A stretch of DNA of 64,000 nt. Source: Ahaetulla prasina. Lineage: Eukaryota > Chordata > Lepidosauria > Squamata > Colubridae. Under the pieces are notes generated by a model. The model did no database searches. It was not told where the DNA came from and worked only from the letters and a program-made list of their open reading frames with translations. The position numbers and the translations under genes were made by a program. Positions 22,050-34,441 of the stretch are shown in pieces. The stretch lies in contig NC_080540.1 of assembly GCF_028640845.1 (NCBI RefSeq), positions 153,891,920 to 153,955,919 of the forward strand, written 5' to 3'. Numbering within the stretch: position 1 is the first letter of the stretch; each line of letters opens with the position of its first letter.

Positions 22050-22872
22050 GTATAAGGCCTTATATATAAGGATTTGGCTGGGCTAATTTAATAGTATTTT
22101 TTTTAAAAAGCCACAAATTTTAAATATCAGAAAACTGAAAATTATTGATAGCTCTTTTCAATCAGTAAATTGTACAGCATGAATTTCTGCCTCTAAACAG
22201 CTATTCATTAGAATAACTTCATTAGAAAAACTTGTAAATTGAAGTAATAAGATTTTGCACATGACCTATACTGGTAATAAACTATAAGTGGGGATACAAT
22301 GTTATAATAAAGTAGTTTAAAAAAACTGATTTATAGTAGTATGTTAAGCCAAAAGAGAACTCTTTCCTTAAAAAAATCCTTTGAAGAACCATAAAGAGCA
22401 CAGTGATATAACTGCATTTCCAAAATCAATTTTATGTACCGATGGCAAAACACCTAAGAAATTGTCCATCAATCTGTTCCTCTATCAGTTTGTCTGTCTA
22501 TTTAGACAAAACAGTTGGGCAGAAGCAAAACTCGGATCAAGTTTTCCTTTACAATTGGATATACTACCATTGTAATTACAGTTTGTTTTCCTGTATGAAG
22601 GGGGTATAAGATGATGGCCATTAGGAAGAAAACTAGTGGCAAAGGTAGTTACAATATAATGAAGGAAAAACAGTAAAATTGGTTAGATCTGGGTGGCAAA
22701 ATTCAGGGTGACTAATTGACAACAGCAAAAGCTGGAAACTTCTAACACTTTGCCACTGTTTAGTACTGTATTCCAAATTTTTGCAGCCCAGATTTATAGA
22801 TCAGTGTGCGCAAAACAAAAGCGCTAATGAAAGTAAAGGCACAAAAGTATCCTATTCATGAAAGCTGTAAAT
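22050..22872. other. Intergenic stretch
   Basis: No gene, repeat terminus or convincing reading frame recognised. Confidence 0.5.
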
Positions 22873-23065
22873 TTTATTTATTTATTTATTTATTTATTAA
22901 ATTTTTATACCGCCCTTCTCCCGAAGGACTCAGGGCGGTGTACAGCCAGAGTAAAATACAAAATATATACAATTAAAACGGATTTAAAATATAAAATTAC
23001 TAAATGGCTCAGAATTAAAATGAATTTAAAATTTAAAATACTACTAAAACCCAATTTAAAATCAA
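22873..23065 (-). mobile_element. L2-clade LINE, 3' UTR only
   Basis: TTTA-repeat tail at 22873-22900, an intact hairpin ACCGCCCTTCTCC..GGGCGGTGTACAGCC, then about 120 bp of A-rich 3' UTR. No coding part. Confidence 0.75.
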
Positions 23066-24060
23066 TATAAATGATTTATATTGCGTATTAAGTGGCACCA
23101 AAATGAGGAAGAAAATCTCCAATGTGATGTCTTTGTCCAGCTTTATCCTTGGCAAAGTTCCTTGCGAGTTCACCAGGCAACAACATGGCACCATCCACAA
23201 GAGTGTGAGACGTTACGAGGCAGATGATCAGTGGCCGTAAAGGATGCCCACCACCACTTGTTCCCACACCATGTGACATCTAACCACATTCTGGCCAAAG
23301 AGATGTGAAAAAGATGTCCCCCCCCCATCTTGTCTACTCCGCCAGCTATGTTGTATGGTGACTCTTCATGGCCTTTTCTTTTGGGGGGGTCCTTGGGCTA
23401 TTTATTAAAGCCCAGCCCAAACCTTATCAATCGCCAACTTGGTTTTGCCCCTTCAGTTCCCTGGGCATTGGATGTTTCTTACCACCAGAAGCCCCCAAAG
23501 CCTTTTCCAGGTAAAATCCCAAATATCTTAAGTGCCATGACAATGGCTGGCATTAGGCAGCAAAGGTTTTCTCAGTCACGCAGTTCTTCATTGGGGAGAA
23601 TTTTGCAAATGCAAGCAGGTGAAGGGGCTGAATATAGTTCTACAGAGTCCTCCCTGTGATTTCTTTGAAGAGTGAGGCAAATGGATTTGTCTCAAAAATC
23701 TCTATTGGTGGGAGTATCTTACTACCTGGCAAGCGGCACCAATCACAGCATGTGATGGCGTTTTGGTCCCAAACCAAATTCAGATGTTTCTTAGGACATT
23801 TGTTATCATGCTCCATCCCCCGCCAAGCACTATATCTTGTCAAAAATATAAGTGCTCTATTGGATCAAATGAAAGATCTGATAGAGCAGTACAGAAGTGT
23901 CACAGTGTTCAATTTGATGCGTTTGGCATCAAGGGATAGGAGGGAGTTTACATATAGGGATAGGAGGGAGACAGCCTTGTCCACTGTGCCTCTTGGAATC
24001 TGGGACTGTATATTGCCCATGGTTCAGGAGAAGAGAAAATATAAAGGCTGGGAATTCTTT
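23066..24060. other. Unclassified segment with several medium frames
   Basis: About 1 kb of mixed-composition sequence unlike the neighbouring LINEs, with a plus-strand frame at 23656-24096 (146 codons) and overlapping minus-strand frames interrupted by stops. I recognise no domain. It holds two copies of AGGGATAGGAGGGAG (about 23933 and 23958). It could be an old transposon or retropseudogene. Confidence 0.3.
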
Positions 24061-24176
24061 TTTTTTTTTAGAAAAACTTTTTTTATTTTTTTTTAACAAA
24101 CACACATACATAAAACCATCTTTAATCCAAATACATTCACCAGTCTTTTGTGCAGGACACCATATTTCTTGCAGTT

Positions 24177-24858
24177 TTATTTATTTATTTATTTATTTTA
24201 TTTATTATTCATTTTTTTATACCGCCCTATCTCCTGAAGGACTCAGGGCGGTTTACAGCCTTATAAAACATAGAAAACATAAGAATAAATACAAGTTAAA
24301 ACAACATTTAAAAAACTTATTACATTAGGCCAAATTTAAAACTATCGTTAAAATAATACAAAACCCCATTTAAAACTAATTTTAAAACTAAACTCTAGGC
24401 CAGCCCCGCACAAATAAATAGATGTGTCTTAAGCTCGCGGCGGAAGGTTCGAAAATCAGGAAGTTGGCGCAGTGCGGGGGGAGCTCATTCCAGAGGGTGG
24501 GGGCCCCCACAGAGAAAGCCCTTCCCCTGGGTGTCGCCAGTTGGCACTGCCTGGCGGACGGCACCCTAAGGAGTCCCTCTCTGTGGGAGCGTACGGGTCA
24601 GTGGGAGGTAGTTGATGGCAGCAGGCAGTCCCATAAATAACCTGGCCCTATGCCATGGAGCGCTTTAAAGATGGTAACCAAAACCGTGAAGCGCACCCGA
24701 AAGGCCACAGGTAGCCAGTGCAGTCTGCGCAGGAGAGGTGTCACATGGGAGCCACGAGGGGCACCCTCTATTACCCGCACAGCTGCATTCTGAACCAACT
24801 GAAGCCTCCGGATGCTCTTCAAGGGGAGCCCCATGTAGAGAGCATTGCAGTAATCCAA
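24177..24858 (-). mobile_element. L2 element 'L2-4', 3' portion (split copy)
   Basis: Minus-strand L2: tail 24177-24197, hairpin 24221-24254, 3' UTR and reverse-transcriptase C-terminus up to the Leu-Asp-Tyr-Cys codons. It ends abruptly at TAATCCAA (24858), where an opposite-strand L2 begins. The missing 5' continuation resumes at 28593 with no base lost. Confidence 0.85.
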
Positions 24859-27800
24859 ATTGCTTCCCATCAGGACAGACTGGTCATGGTCACTTTATCA
24901 TCTTTATCATCTTTCATTTTGACCAGCCCAGGATGGGCCTTCTTGCCGGATTTTCTCTGTTATGCGAATGTTTACAGCGACTGACCTTCTTGCCCTGCGA
25001 GACTCCCCTCTCTCGCGGGTTTGGCCCTCCATATTATCAAGGGCCTACCTTGAGGACAGGCTTTGGAGCCCCAAGAGGTGGCATGCTAAAAATAGGAGGC
25101 TTAGGGGTTCTTTAATTAGTTGTTTTAACAGATTTTTTAAGGGGAGTTTTAATGGGGATTTTAAGGGATGGGGGGGGTGGGGGAGGGAAGAGACGGGTAA
25201 GGGGAAAAACCCGTCGGGGAGGGAATGTCCAGTCCTGGGGTCAGTTCACAGCTTTTTCTTATCTGGTCCGAGGGCGGGGGGGAGGGGTGTGTTCCAGGTA
25301 TTGAGGGTCGTTCCATCTGTACGGTAAGTGGGAGGGGCAGATATGGCGGAAGCAAGGGGCCGTATCATTTTGTGGGAGCACGAGCTCGCTGTTTAAAAGC
25401 GATCACGTGCTCCGGCCCCTCAGTCCTTACCCGTTCCCCGGAAGGCCAAGATCCTCAGAGCTTGGGCCTCCGGTTGATGCTCTGCAGTGCCCGGTCTGTG
25501 GTCAATAAGGCCCTCCTGATCTGCAATCTTATTCAGGGGGAATCCGCGGACTTTATGGGCATTACGGAGACCTGGCTGGGCACAGAAGGGGGTGTACCCC
25601 TGGTTGAACTGTGCCCTCCGGGATTCCGAGCATTCCATCAACCGAGGGCCCAAGGTAGGGGTGGAGGGGTGGCGGTTGTGATGAGGGAAGGTCTGGAGCC
25701 GAGAGAGTCCACTGTGCCTCAGATAGCCGGTTGTGAATCCCTCCTTGTGAAGTGGGGCCATAGGAATCAGATGGGTCTGTTGATCGCGTACCTGGCTCCT
25801 TGCTGCGTGACTACAGCCCTGCCTGAGCTACTGGAGGTGCTTGCCGGAGTGGCGGTTGAGATTCCCAGACTTTTGGTCATGGGGGATTTCAACTTGCCAT
25901 CGGCCGGCTTGTCATCAACGGTGGTCCAGGAGTTCCAGGCTTCCATGACGGCCTTGGACCTGATTCAAGTAATTGATGGCCCTACACACATAGGGGGGTC
26001 CACACTGGACTTGATTTATATCTCTGGACAGTGGTTTAATGATCTGGTATTATGAGATTTAGTGACGGAATCTGTGTCATGGACAGATCATTTTCTCCTC
26101 CGCCTAGACTTTCTGACCGCCGCTCACCACCGCAGGGAGACGGAACCAATGCGTTGGTTCCGTCCCAGGCGCCTGATGGACCCCGAGAGGCTTCTGACGG
26201 AGCTTGGGCCGTTTCCTGAGGATCTTGCCCACGGCACGACCAAAGAACTAGTTGCGGCCTGGGAACAGGCCGCGGCTGCGGCTTTGGACCGTGTCGTGCC
26301 TTTGCGGCCTCTGACCCGGCGTAGATCTCAATTGGCTCCTTGGTTCTCTGAGGAGCTGAGAGAGATGAAACGCCGGAGAAGACGCCTAGAGAGTACCTGG
26401 AGATCCAGCCGTTCCGAGGCTGATCGGACACTAGTTAGGTCTTTTTCAAAGATCTACCTAGTGGCACTGAGGGAGGCGAAGCGTTCCTATGTTTCCACCC
26501 TCATTGCGTCGGCAGATAACCGCCCGGCCGCCCTGTTTCGGGTGACCCGTTCTCTCCTACATCAGGAGGGGCGGGATGACCCCTTGCAGGGACGTGCCGA
26601 GGAGTTTAGTGGTTATCTATATGATAAAATCGCTCAGCTTCGGGATAGTTTGGACCAAAATTGCGATGACCCAGATGAGATGACGGAGACGCATCTTGTT
26701 GATGTTGTTTGGGATGAGTTTGAGTCTGTGGCTCCCGAGGACGTAGACAGGTTACTGGGGAGGTTACATGCCACTACATGTTTACTGGACCCGTGCCTCT
26801 CCTGGCTGGTGCTGGCCACTCAGGAGGTGACACGAGGCTGGCTCCAGGAAATTATAAATGCTTCATTGTTGGAAGGGGTTTTCCCCGCCGCCTTGAAAGA
26901 GGCGGTGGTGAGACCCCTCCTCAAGAAGCCTTCCCTGGACCCAGCTATTTTGGGTAATTATCGTCCAGTCTCCAACCTTCGCTTTTTGGCGAAGGTTTTA
27001 GAGAGTGTGGTGGCATGGCAGCTTCCCCGGTACCTGGATGAAGCTGTCTATCTAGACCTGTTCCAGTCCGGCTTCCGGTCTGGATATAGCACGGAGACAG
27101 CTTTGGTCGCGTTGGTGGATGACCTCTGGAGGGCCAGGGATAGGGGTTGTTCCTCTGCCCTGGTCCTGTTAGATCTCTCAGCGGCTTTTGATACCATCGA
27201 CCATGGTATCCTGCTGCACCGGTTGGAGAGTTTGGGAGTGGAAGGCACCGTTTATCGGTGGTTCTCCTCCTATCTCTCTGACCGGTCGCAGACAGTGTTG
27301 ACAGGGGGGCAGAGATCGACGCGAGGCGCCTCACTTGTGGGGTACCTCAGGGGTCGATTCTCTCGCCTCTCCTGTTCAACATCTATATGAAGCCGTTGGG
27401 CGAGGTCATCAGTGGCTTTGGGATGAGTTACCAGCTGTACGCTGATGACACTCAGCTGTACTTTTCCACCCCGGGCCACCCCAATGAAGCTGTTGAAGTG
27501 CTGTCCCGGTGCCTGGAAGCCGTACGGGTCTGGATGGGGAGAAACAGACTCCGGCTCAATCCATCCAAGACAGAGTGGCTGTGGATGCCGGCACCCCGGT
27601 ACAGCCAGCTGCAGCCGCGGCTGGCTGTTGGGGGCGAGTCACTGGCCCCAACAGAAAGGGTGCGCAACTTGGGCGTTCTCCTGGATGGACGGCTGTCGTT
27701 TGAAGACCACCTGGTGGCCGTCTCCAGGAGAGCTTTTTACCAGGTTCGCCTGGTTCGCCAGTTGCGCCCCTTCCTTGACCGGGATGCCTTATGCACGGTC

Positions 27801-28513
27801 ACTCATGCTCTAGTCACTTCTCGTCTGGATTATTGCAATGCTCTCTACATGGGGCTACCCCTGAACTGCACTCGGAGGCTTCAGTTAGTCCAGAATGCAG
27901 CTGCGTGGGTGATAGAGGGAGCTACGCGTAGCTCCCATATAATACCGCTCCTGCGCAGACTGCACTGGCTACCTGTGGCCTTTCGAGTGCACTTTAAGGT
28001 TTTGGTCACTACCTTTAAAGCGCTCCATGGCTTAGGGCCTGGGTACTTACGGGACCGCCTGCTGTTACCGCATGCCTCCCACCGACCCGTACGCTCTCAC
28101 AGAGAGGGACTTCTCAGGATGCCGTCCGCCAAGCAATGCCGGCTGGCAGCCCCCAGGGGAAGGGCCTTCTCTGTTGGAGCACCTACCCTCTGGAACGAAC
28201 TTTCCCCTGGTTTGCGTCAATTACCTGACCTTCGGACCTTTTGCCGTGAATTGAAAACATACTTGTTCATCCAAGCGGGACTGGCTTAATTCTTAACTCT
28301 TAATTCTTAATTTTTAAATTTTGAACTTTTTGAATTTTAATAATTTTAAATTGGGTATTCTGTTTTATTGGGTCAATTTGACGGTTTTTAAATTTTTCGG
28401 CCATTATAGAATATGTTCTTTTAATTTGTGGTTTTAAAATTGTATATTGTATTGTTTAAATTTGGCTGTACACCGCCCTGAGTCCTTCGGGAGAAGGGCG
28501 GTATAAAAATCTA

Positions 28514-28592
<79 letters not shown>
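24859..28592 (+). mobile_element. Near-full-length L2 LINE inserted in an older L2
   Basis: 3.73-kb plus-strand L2 with a GC-rich 5' UTR (24859-25224), endonuclease region (25225-26055: NARSVVNK, GITETWLG, GDFNLP, LIYISG) and reverse transcriptase (26062-28289: [44 protein letters not shown]). The coding frame needs only two repairs: an in-frame TGA at 26053-26055 and a one-base deletion near 27320 just before GVPQGS. It ends with the hairpin CCGCCCTGAGTCCTTCGGG/GGGCGG (28471-28502) and an AAT repeat. Each end is fixed by the interrupted host L2. Dead but young. Confidence 0.9.
28513..28592 (+). repeat. (AAT)n microsatellite, tail of the L2
   Basis: About 26 AAT units directly after the L2 hairpin. 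It is the retrotransposon's own 3' tail, perhaps expanded after insertion. Confidence 0.9.
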
Positions 28593-29483
28593 GCGAGATG
28601 TGACGAGCGCATGAGTGACCGTGCACAGGGCACCCCGGTCTAGGAAGGGGCGCAACTGGCGAACCAGGCGAACCTGATAAAAACCTCTCCTGGAGATGGC
28701 CGTCAAATGATCTTCAAAAGACAGCCGTCCATCCAGGAGGACGCCCAAGTTGTGCACCCTTTCCATCGGGGCCAGTAACTCACCCCCAACAGTCAGCCGC
28801 GGCTGCAACTGACTGTACTGGGGTGCCGGCATCCACAGCCACTCCATCTTGGAGGGATTGAGTTTGAGCCTGTTTCTCCCCATCCAGACCAGTACGGCTT
28901 CCAGGCACCGGGACAGCACTTTGATAGCTTCATTGGGGTGGCCCAGGGTGGAAAAGTACAGCTGAGTATCATCAGCGTACAGATGGTAACTCACCCCAAA
29001 GCCACTGATGATTTCACCCAGCAGCTTCATATAGATGTTGAACAGAAGGGGCGAGAGAATCGACCCCTGCAGCACCCCACAAGTGCGGTGCCTCGGGTAC
29101 GACTTCTGCCCCTCTGTCAACACCGTCTGAGACCGATCGGAGAGATAGGAGGAGAACCACCGATAAACAGTGCCTCCCACTCCCAATCCCTCCAATCGGT
29201 GCAGCAGGATACCATGGTCGATGGTATCAAAAGCCGCTGAGAGGTCTAATAGGTCCAGGGCAGAGGAAAAACCCCTATCCCTGGCCCTCCAGAGATCATC
29301 AACCAACGTGACCAAAGCCGTCTCAGTGCTATAACCGGGCCGAAAGCCGGACTGGAACGGGTCCAGATAGACAGATTCATCCAGGTACCGGGGTAATTGA
29401 CATGCCACCACACTCTCTACAACCTTCGCCACAAAGCGAAAGTTGGAGACTGGACGATAATTTCCTAAAAAAGCCGGATCCAG
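28593..29483 (-). mobile_element. L2 element 'L2-4', 5' portion (split copy)
   Basis: Minus-strand reverse-transcriptase region from NYRPVSN/AKVVESVV through [17 protein letters not shown] and VTHALVTSR, stopping exactly where the 3' portion (24858) resumes with LDYCN. 5' truncated at about 29483. Together with 24177-24858 it is one L2 of about 1.57 kb. Confidence 0.85.
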
Positions 29484-29484
29484 T

Positions 29485-30171
29485 TAATTAATCTAATCTT
29501 ATTTTTTATCAATATAATATGTCTCTCAACATTTTAATCAATTAATCTTAATTAGCTATAACATTTCTTTCTATTCAGATCAGCTTTAATTCAATCTTAC
29601 TTAAATCTCTTTAACATATTTTCTTCTCTAACCACTGATAAAAGAGATCCCATATTTTATAAAATAGTTTTTCTTCCTGTTCTATAATTTCTAATGTCAA
29701 TTTATTTATTTCTGCATATTCCAACATTTTCCTAATAATTTCATCTTGCAATGGAAGTCATTCATTTTTCCATTTTTTGGCAAATACAATCCTAGCTGCT
29801 GTCAAAACATTTACAATCAAATATCTCAAATCTCTATTATATGTTTCAGATATAATTCCCAATAAAAAAACTTCTGGTTTAAAATCAATACGTTTCTTAA
29901 TCACCTTTTCCAACTATGTGTGGATTTTGGACCAATATCTTTTAGCTTCTACACATGTCCACCACATATGGTAATATGAACCAGGTGTCTGGTGACATTT
30001 CCAACATTTTTCAGATTTATTCTTAAACATTCTAGCGATTCTTGTCAGGTAGGTGCCATCTATAAAACATCTTGTACAAATTTTCTTTGTATGCAGTAGA
30101 CATACATACTCCCCATTGGTGGGGAGGTGGAAGTCAAGCCACAACATGTACTACGATCAACCAGAGCCATA
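29485..30171 (-). mobile_element. L1 LINE 3' part with zinc-knuckle C-terminus
   Basis: Minus-strand frame 30147-29914 encodes the L1 ORF2 C-terminal cysteine motif, CWKC then H after eight residues then C after four (C-x2-C-x8-H-x4-C), followed by KRYW. Sequence down to 29485 is downstream coding or 3' UTR. There is no long poly-T at its low end. This part is missing from the plus-strand L1 at 32480-36803, so the two may be one inverted insertion. Confidence 0.75.
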
Positions 30172-32457
30172 ATTTTTTATTTATTTATTTATTTATTTAT
30201 TCAATTTTTATACCGCCCTTCTCCCGAAGGACTCAGGGCGGTGTACAGCCAAAAATAAAAACAAACAATACAATATACAATTTAAAATACAAATTAAAAA
30301 ACTTATTTTATAATTGGCCTAAAAAACTTTAAAATATATAAAACTAAAACCCCATTAAAATTAATAATAGATAATTTAAAATCAATAAAATTTAAGCCAG
30401 CCCCGCGCGAATGAAAAGATGTGTCTTCAGTTCGTGGCGGAAGGTCCGAAGGTCAGGTATTTGGCGTAAACCCGGGGGAAGCTCGTTCCAGAGTGTGGGA
30501 GCCCCCACAGAGAAGGACCTTCCCCTGGGGGCCGCCAGCCGACATTGCTTGGCGGACGGCACCCTGAGAAGACCCTCTCTGTGAGAGCGTACGGGTCGGT
30601 GGGAGGCATGCGGTAACAGCAGGCGGTCCCGTAAGTACCCAGGCCCTAAGCCATGGAGCGCTTTAAAGGTAGTGACCAAAACCTTAAAGTGCACTCGAAA
30701 AGCCACAGGTAGCCAGTGCAGTCTGCGCAGGAGCGGTATTATATGGGAGCTACGCGTAGCTCCCTCTATCACCCACGCAGCTGCATTCTGGACTAACTGA
30801 AGCCTCCGAGTGCACCTCAAGGGGAGCCCCATGTAGAGAGCATTACAATAATCCAAGCGAGAGGTAACGAGCGCATGAGTGACTGTGCACAAGGCATCCC
30901 GATCAAGGAAAGGGCGCAACTGCCGAACCAGGCGAACCTGGTGGAAGGCCCTCCTGGAGATGGCCGTCAAATGATCTCCAAACGACAGCCGTTCATCCAG
31001 GAGGACACCTAAGTTGCGCACCCTATCCTTTGGGGCCAATAACTCGCCTCCAACAGTCAGCCGCGGCTGCAGCTGACTGAATCGGGGTGCCGGCATCCAC
31101 AGCCACTCCGTCTTGGAGAGATTAAGCTTGAGCCTGTTTCTCCCCATCCAGACCCGTACAGCTTCCACACACCGGGACAGCACTTCAACAGCTTCATTGG
31201 GGTGGCCTGGGGTGGAAAAGTACAGCTGGGTGTCATCAGCATACAGCTGGTATCTCACCCCAAAGCCACTGATGATCTCACCCAACGGCTTCATATAGAT
31301 GTTGAACAGAAGGGGCGAGAGGATCGACCCCTGCGGCACCCCACAAGTGAGGCACCTCGCGGTCGACCTCTGCCCCCCTGTCAACACCGTCTGCGACCGG
31401 TCAGAGAGATAGGAGGAGAACCACCGATACACGGTGCCTCCCACTCCCAATCCCCCCAACCGGCGCAGCAAGATACCATGGTCGATGGTATCAAAAGCCG
31501 CTGAGAGGTCTAATAGGACCAGGGCAGAGGAATAACCCGTCCCTGGCCCTCCAGAGGTCATCCACCAATGCGACCAAAGCTGTCTCCGTGCTGTATCCGG
31601 GTCGGAAGCCGGACTGGAACGGGTCTAGATAGACAGATTCATCCAGGTATTGGGGTAGCTGTCGCGCCACAGCACTCTCTACAACCTTCGCAACAAAGCG
31701 AAGGTTGGAGACTGGACGATAATTACCCAAAATAGCTGGGTCCAGGGAGGGCTTCTTGAGGAGGGGTCTCACCACCGCCTCTTTCAAGGCGGCAAGGAAA
31801 ACCCCTTCCAACAAAGAAGCGTTGATAATCCCCTGGAGCCAGCTTCGTGTCACCTCCTGAGTGGCCAGTACCAGCCAGGAAGGACACGGGTCCAGTAAAC
31901 ATGTAGTGGCGTGAAGCCTCCCCAACAACCTGTCCACGTCCTCGGGAGCCACAGGGTCAAACTCATCCCAAACAGACTCAACAAGACGTGCCTCCTCTCC
32001 CTCGCTTGGATCATCCCAATTTTGGTCCAGACCATCCCGGAGCTGAGCGATTTTATCGTATAGATAACCACTAAACTCCTCGGCACGTCCCTGCAATGGG
32101 TCATCCCGCACCTCCTGATGAAGGAGGGAGCGGGTCACCCGAAACAGGGCGGCCGGGCGGTTATCTGCCAACGCAATGAGGGTGGAGGCATATGAGCGCC
32201 TCGCCTCCCTCATTGCCACTAGGTAGGTCCTATTCTAGGACTAGTGTCCGATCAGCTTCGGAACGACTGGACCTCCAGGTGCTCTCTAGACGTCTTCTCC
32301 GGCGTTTCATCTCCCTCAGCCCCTCGGAGAACCAAGGGGCCGGACGAGATCTGCGCCGGGTCAGAGGCCGCAAAGGCACGACACGGTCCAAGGCCCCAGC
32401 CGCGGCCTGCTCCCAGGCCGCAACTAGTTCCTCAGTCGTGCCGTGGGCCAGATCCTC
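30172..32457 (-). mobile_element. L2 LINE, 5'-truncated, young
   Basis: TTTA tail (30174-30205), perfect hairpin (30211-30244), then reverse transcriptase on the minus strand in two large frames (31561-30392, 389 codons; 32219-31491, 242 codons) with [14 protein letters not shown] and SRLDYCN. A two-base deletion near 31541 breaks the frame. Endonuclease absent. It lies between the two L1 parts. Confidence 0.88.
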
Positions 32458-33379
32458 TGCCAGATTATCTAGTTATCCTAGATAAACCCTAACTATAAAG
32501 TATAAATGGAGGAGAGGAAATTGATTACAGTAAACATAAATGGTCTTAATTCGGTTATTAAGAGAAGAAGAATATTCCATAAGTTAGAGAAATTAAAATT
32601 TGATATAATTTGTTTACAAGAAGTACACATTAAAAAACAAAATGAACATTTGCTGATCCAGCCAAAGTCGGGGAGAATTTTCACCTCCCTGCCACAATGT
32701 AAAAAAAGAGGAGTTGTATTATATATAAGAAATACAACTGAAGCCAAGTTAGTATATACAGACGAAAATGGTAGGATTTTGATGGTGGAAATAATAAACA
32801 ATAATATGAAAATACTTATGATAGCAATATATGCTCCAAATGATAACCAAGAAGATTTTTATGAGAAGCTACACGTGAAAATTACTGATCTGGAATATGA
32901 AAATATTTGTTTGATGGGAGACTTAAATGGCATGATTGATGGGAAATTAGACTACAGAACCCAAAAAGCAACGAAACAAAATAGAAATATTCTTCCGAGA
33001 TCATTCTTTAAAATGGTTGAGGAAATGAACTTAAAGGATGTATGGAGAGAAAGGCATCTGGGAAATAATCAATATACTTTTTACTCGAATAGACATTTGT
33101 CATGGTCCAGAATAGATATGATATGGATGACAACGCAATTGATACTTAATACAGAAGAAATTGATATAGAAACTAACACTTGGGCAGACCATAATCCTAT
33201 AACAATGAAATGGAAAGGACAAAGGAGAAGAAGCAGATGGACTTTAAATACAACACTACTAAAAGATAAAGATTTTGTACAGAAAATTGAAGCGGAGTTG
33301 GCCTTTTTCTTTAAGGAAAATAAAGAAGAAGATATATCATTACAAAACCAGTGGGACACAATGAAGGCATACACTAGAG

Positions 33380-33697
33380 CAGACCTGGGCAAATTAAGGC
33401 CCGCGGGCCACATCCGGCCCTTTGTACGTCCCTGTCCGGCCCGCGTGAGGCCAATCATAAACACCATAAAAAATAAATTGCACTGGTTCAATAATTGTTT
33501 TTCTTATTTAACCAATAGACCACAGTTTCACATAACCTAATATACATATTTACAGAGTGCTTTATTCTTCTGATTATCAGTACCAGCTATTCAAAATATT
33601 TAATTTAAGTATTTTACAATGAAAGAAAGTTGGTGGCCCTCTGACACAATTCAGGCTTCTCATGCGGCCCCTGATAAAAATTAATTGCCCACCCCTG
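33380..33697. mobile_element. hAT non-autonomous element in L1
   Basis: Ends CAGACCTGGGCAA and TTGCCCACCCCTG (13-bp inverted repeats, 3 mismatches), flanked by the 8-bp duplication CACTAGAG (33372-33379, 33698-33705). 318 bp, no coding capacity. Confidence 0.92.
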
Positions 33698-33719
33698 CAC
33701 TAGAGGGTTGTTTATAGAC

Positions 33720-34441
33720 CAGTGGTCACCAACTGGTGGTCCATGGACCACTGGTGGTCCACAAGAAAATTTTGGTGGTCCACAGAAAAATTATTTGTAT
33801 TTTTAATATTGCACTAAATCAGGGGTCCTCAAACTACAACACCTGGGACGGATATGTGCAATGAATGTTTGTGTTGCTGCACAGTCTCCCACTTTGAGGT
33901 CTTTTTGTGTGGGTTTGAGGGGGGGAGAAATTCTGACCTGGCGTCTGCTTCAGCCTCCTGGTGTAGTGCTTTGGGCGAAGGTTGGAGGGAAGTGCCACTG
34001 GTGGTGAAGAGCCAGAGGGCCTCGTTTCAGTGGGACAGCATCATGGTCTGGGACTGGCTGACCAACTCAGCCCGCTGAGCCTCCAGGTACTTGTACCTGG
34101 CCTTACACTCCTGCAGGTCTTCCCTCTACTTGGAAAGCCTATGCTCGTAGTCCTCAGTGAGGTGCTTCTACTGAGCCTCCTTCTTGGTCAGATCCAATTT
34201 GAACTGAGCTTCTTTTGCCAACTCTTTCTTGTGGTGGCTGCTTAGCTCCAACAACTGCTTCCTATTGGGGTCCTAAAGAGCCCGGGCGGGGAGGTGAGGA
34301 GTTTTGGCCACGCCCACCCAGTCACATGACCACCTAGCCTCGCCCACCCAGCCGGTCATTAGGCAGATCATATTAATGGTCCACGGGATTTAAAATTATG
34401 AATTTAGTGGTCCCTGAGGTCTGAAAGGTTGGGGACCCCTG
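33720..34441. mobile_element. hAT element carrying a captured coiled-coil exon
   Basis: Ends CAGTGGTCACCAAC and GTTGGGGACCCCTG with the 8-bp duplication TTATAGAC (33712-33719, 34442-34449). The minus strand from about 34275 to 33855 reads as a coiled-coil protein segment (RKQLLELSSHHKKELAKEAQ, then EYEHRLSK-like, LEAQRAELVSQ and SGTSLQPSP blocks), interrupted by TAG and TGA stops. An intron-like pyrimidine tract and TTTAG precede it. A second copy is at 58147-59010. An internal CAGGGGTCCTCAAACTAC at 33823 may be the end of a second, inner hAT. Confidence 0.85.

Noticed and set aside
25420..27813. Many antisense and off-frame ORFs in the L2 bodies
   Set aside because: Shadows of the endonuclease-reverse transcriptase frame in GC-rich sequence.
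28434..29432. 332-codon minus-strand frame with a long poly-Tyr run
   Set aside because: It reads through the AAT microsatellite tail of one L2 into a different L2; an artefact of the nested insertion, not a gene.
33081..33491. 136-codon minus-strand frame
   Set aside because: Antisense of the L1 endonuclease running into a hAT element.
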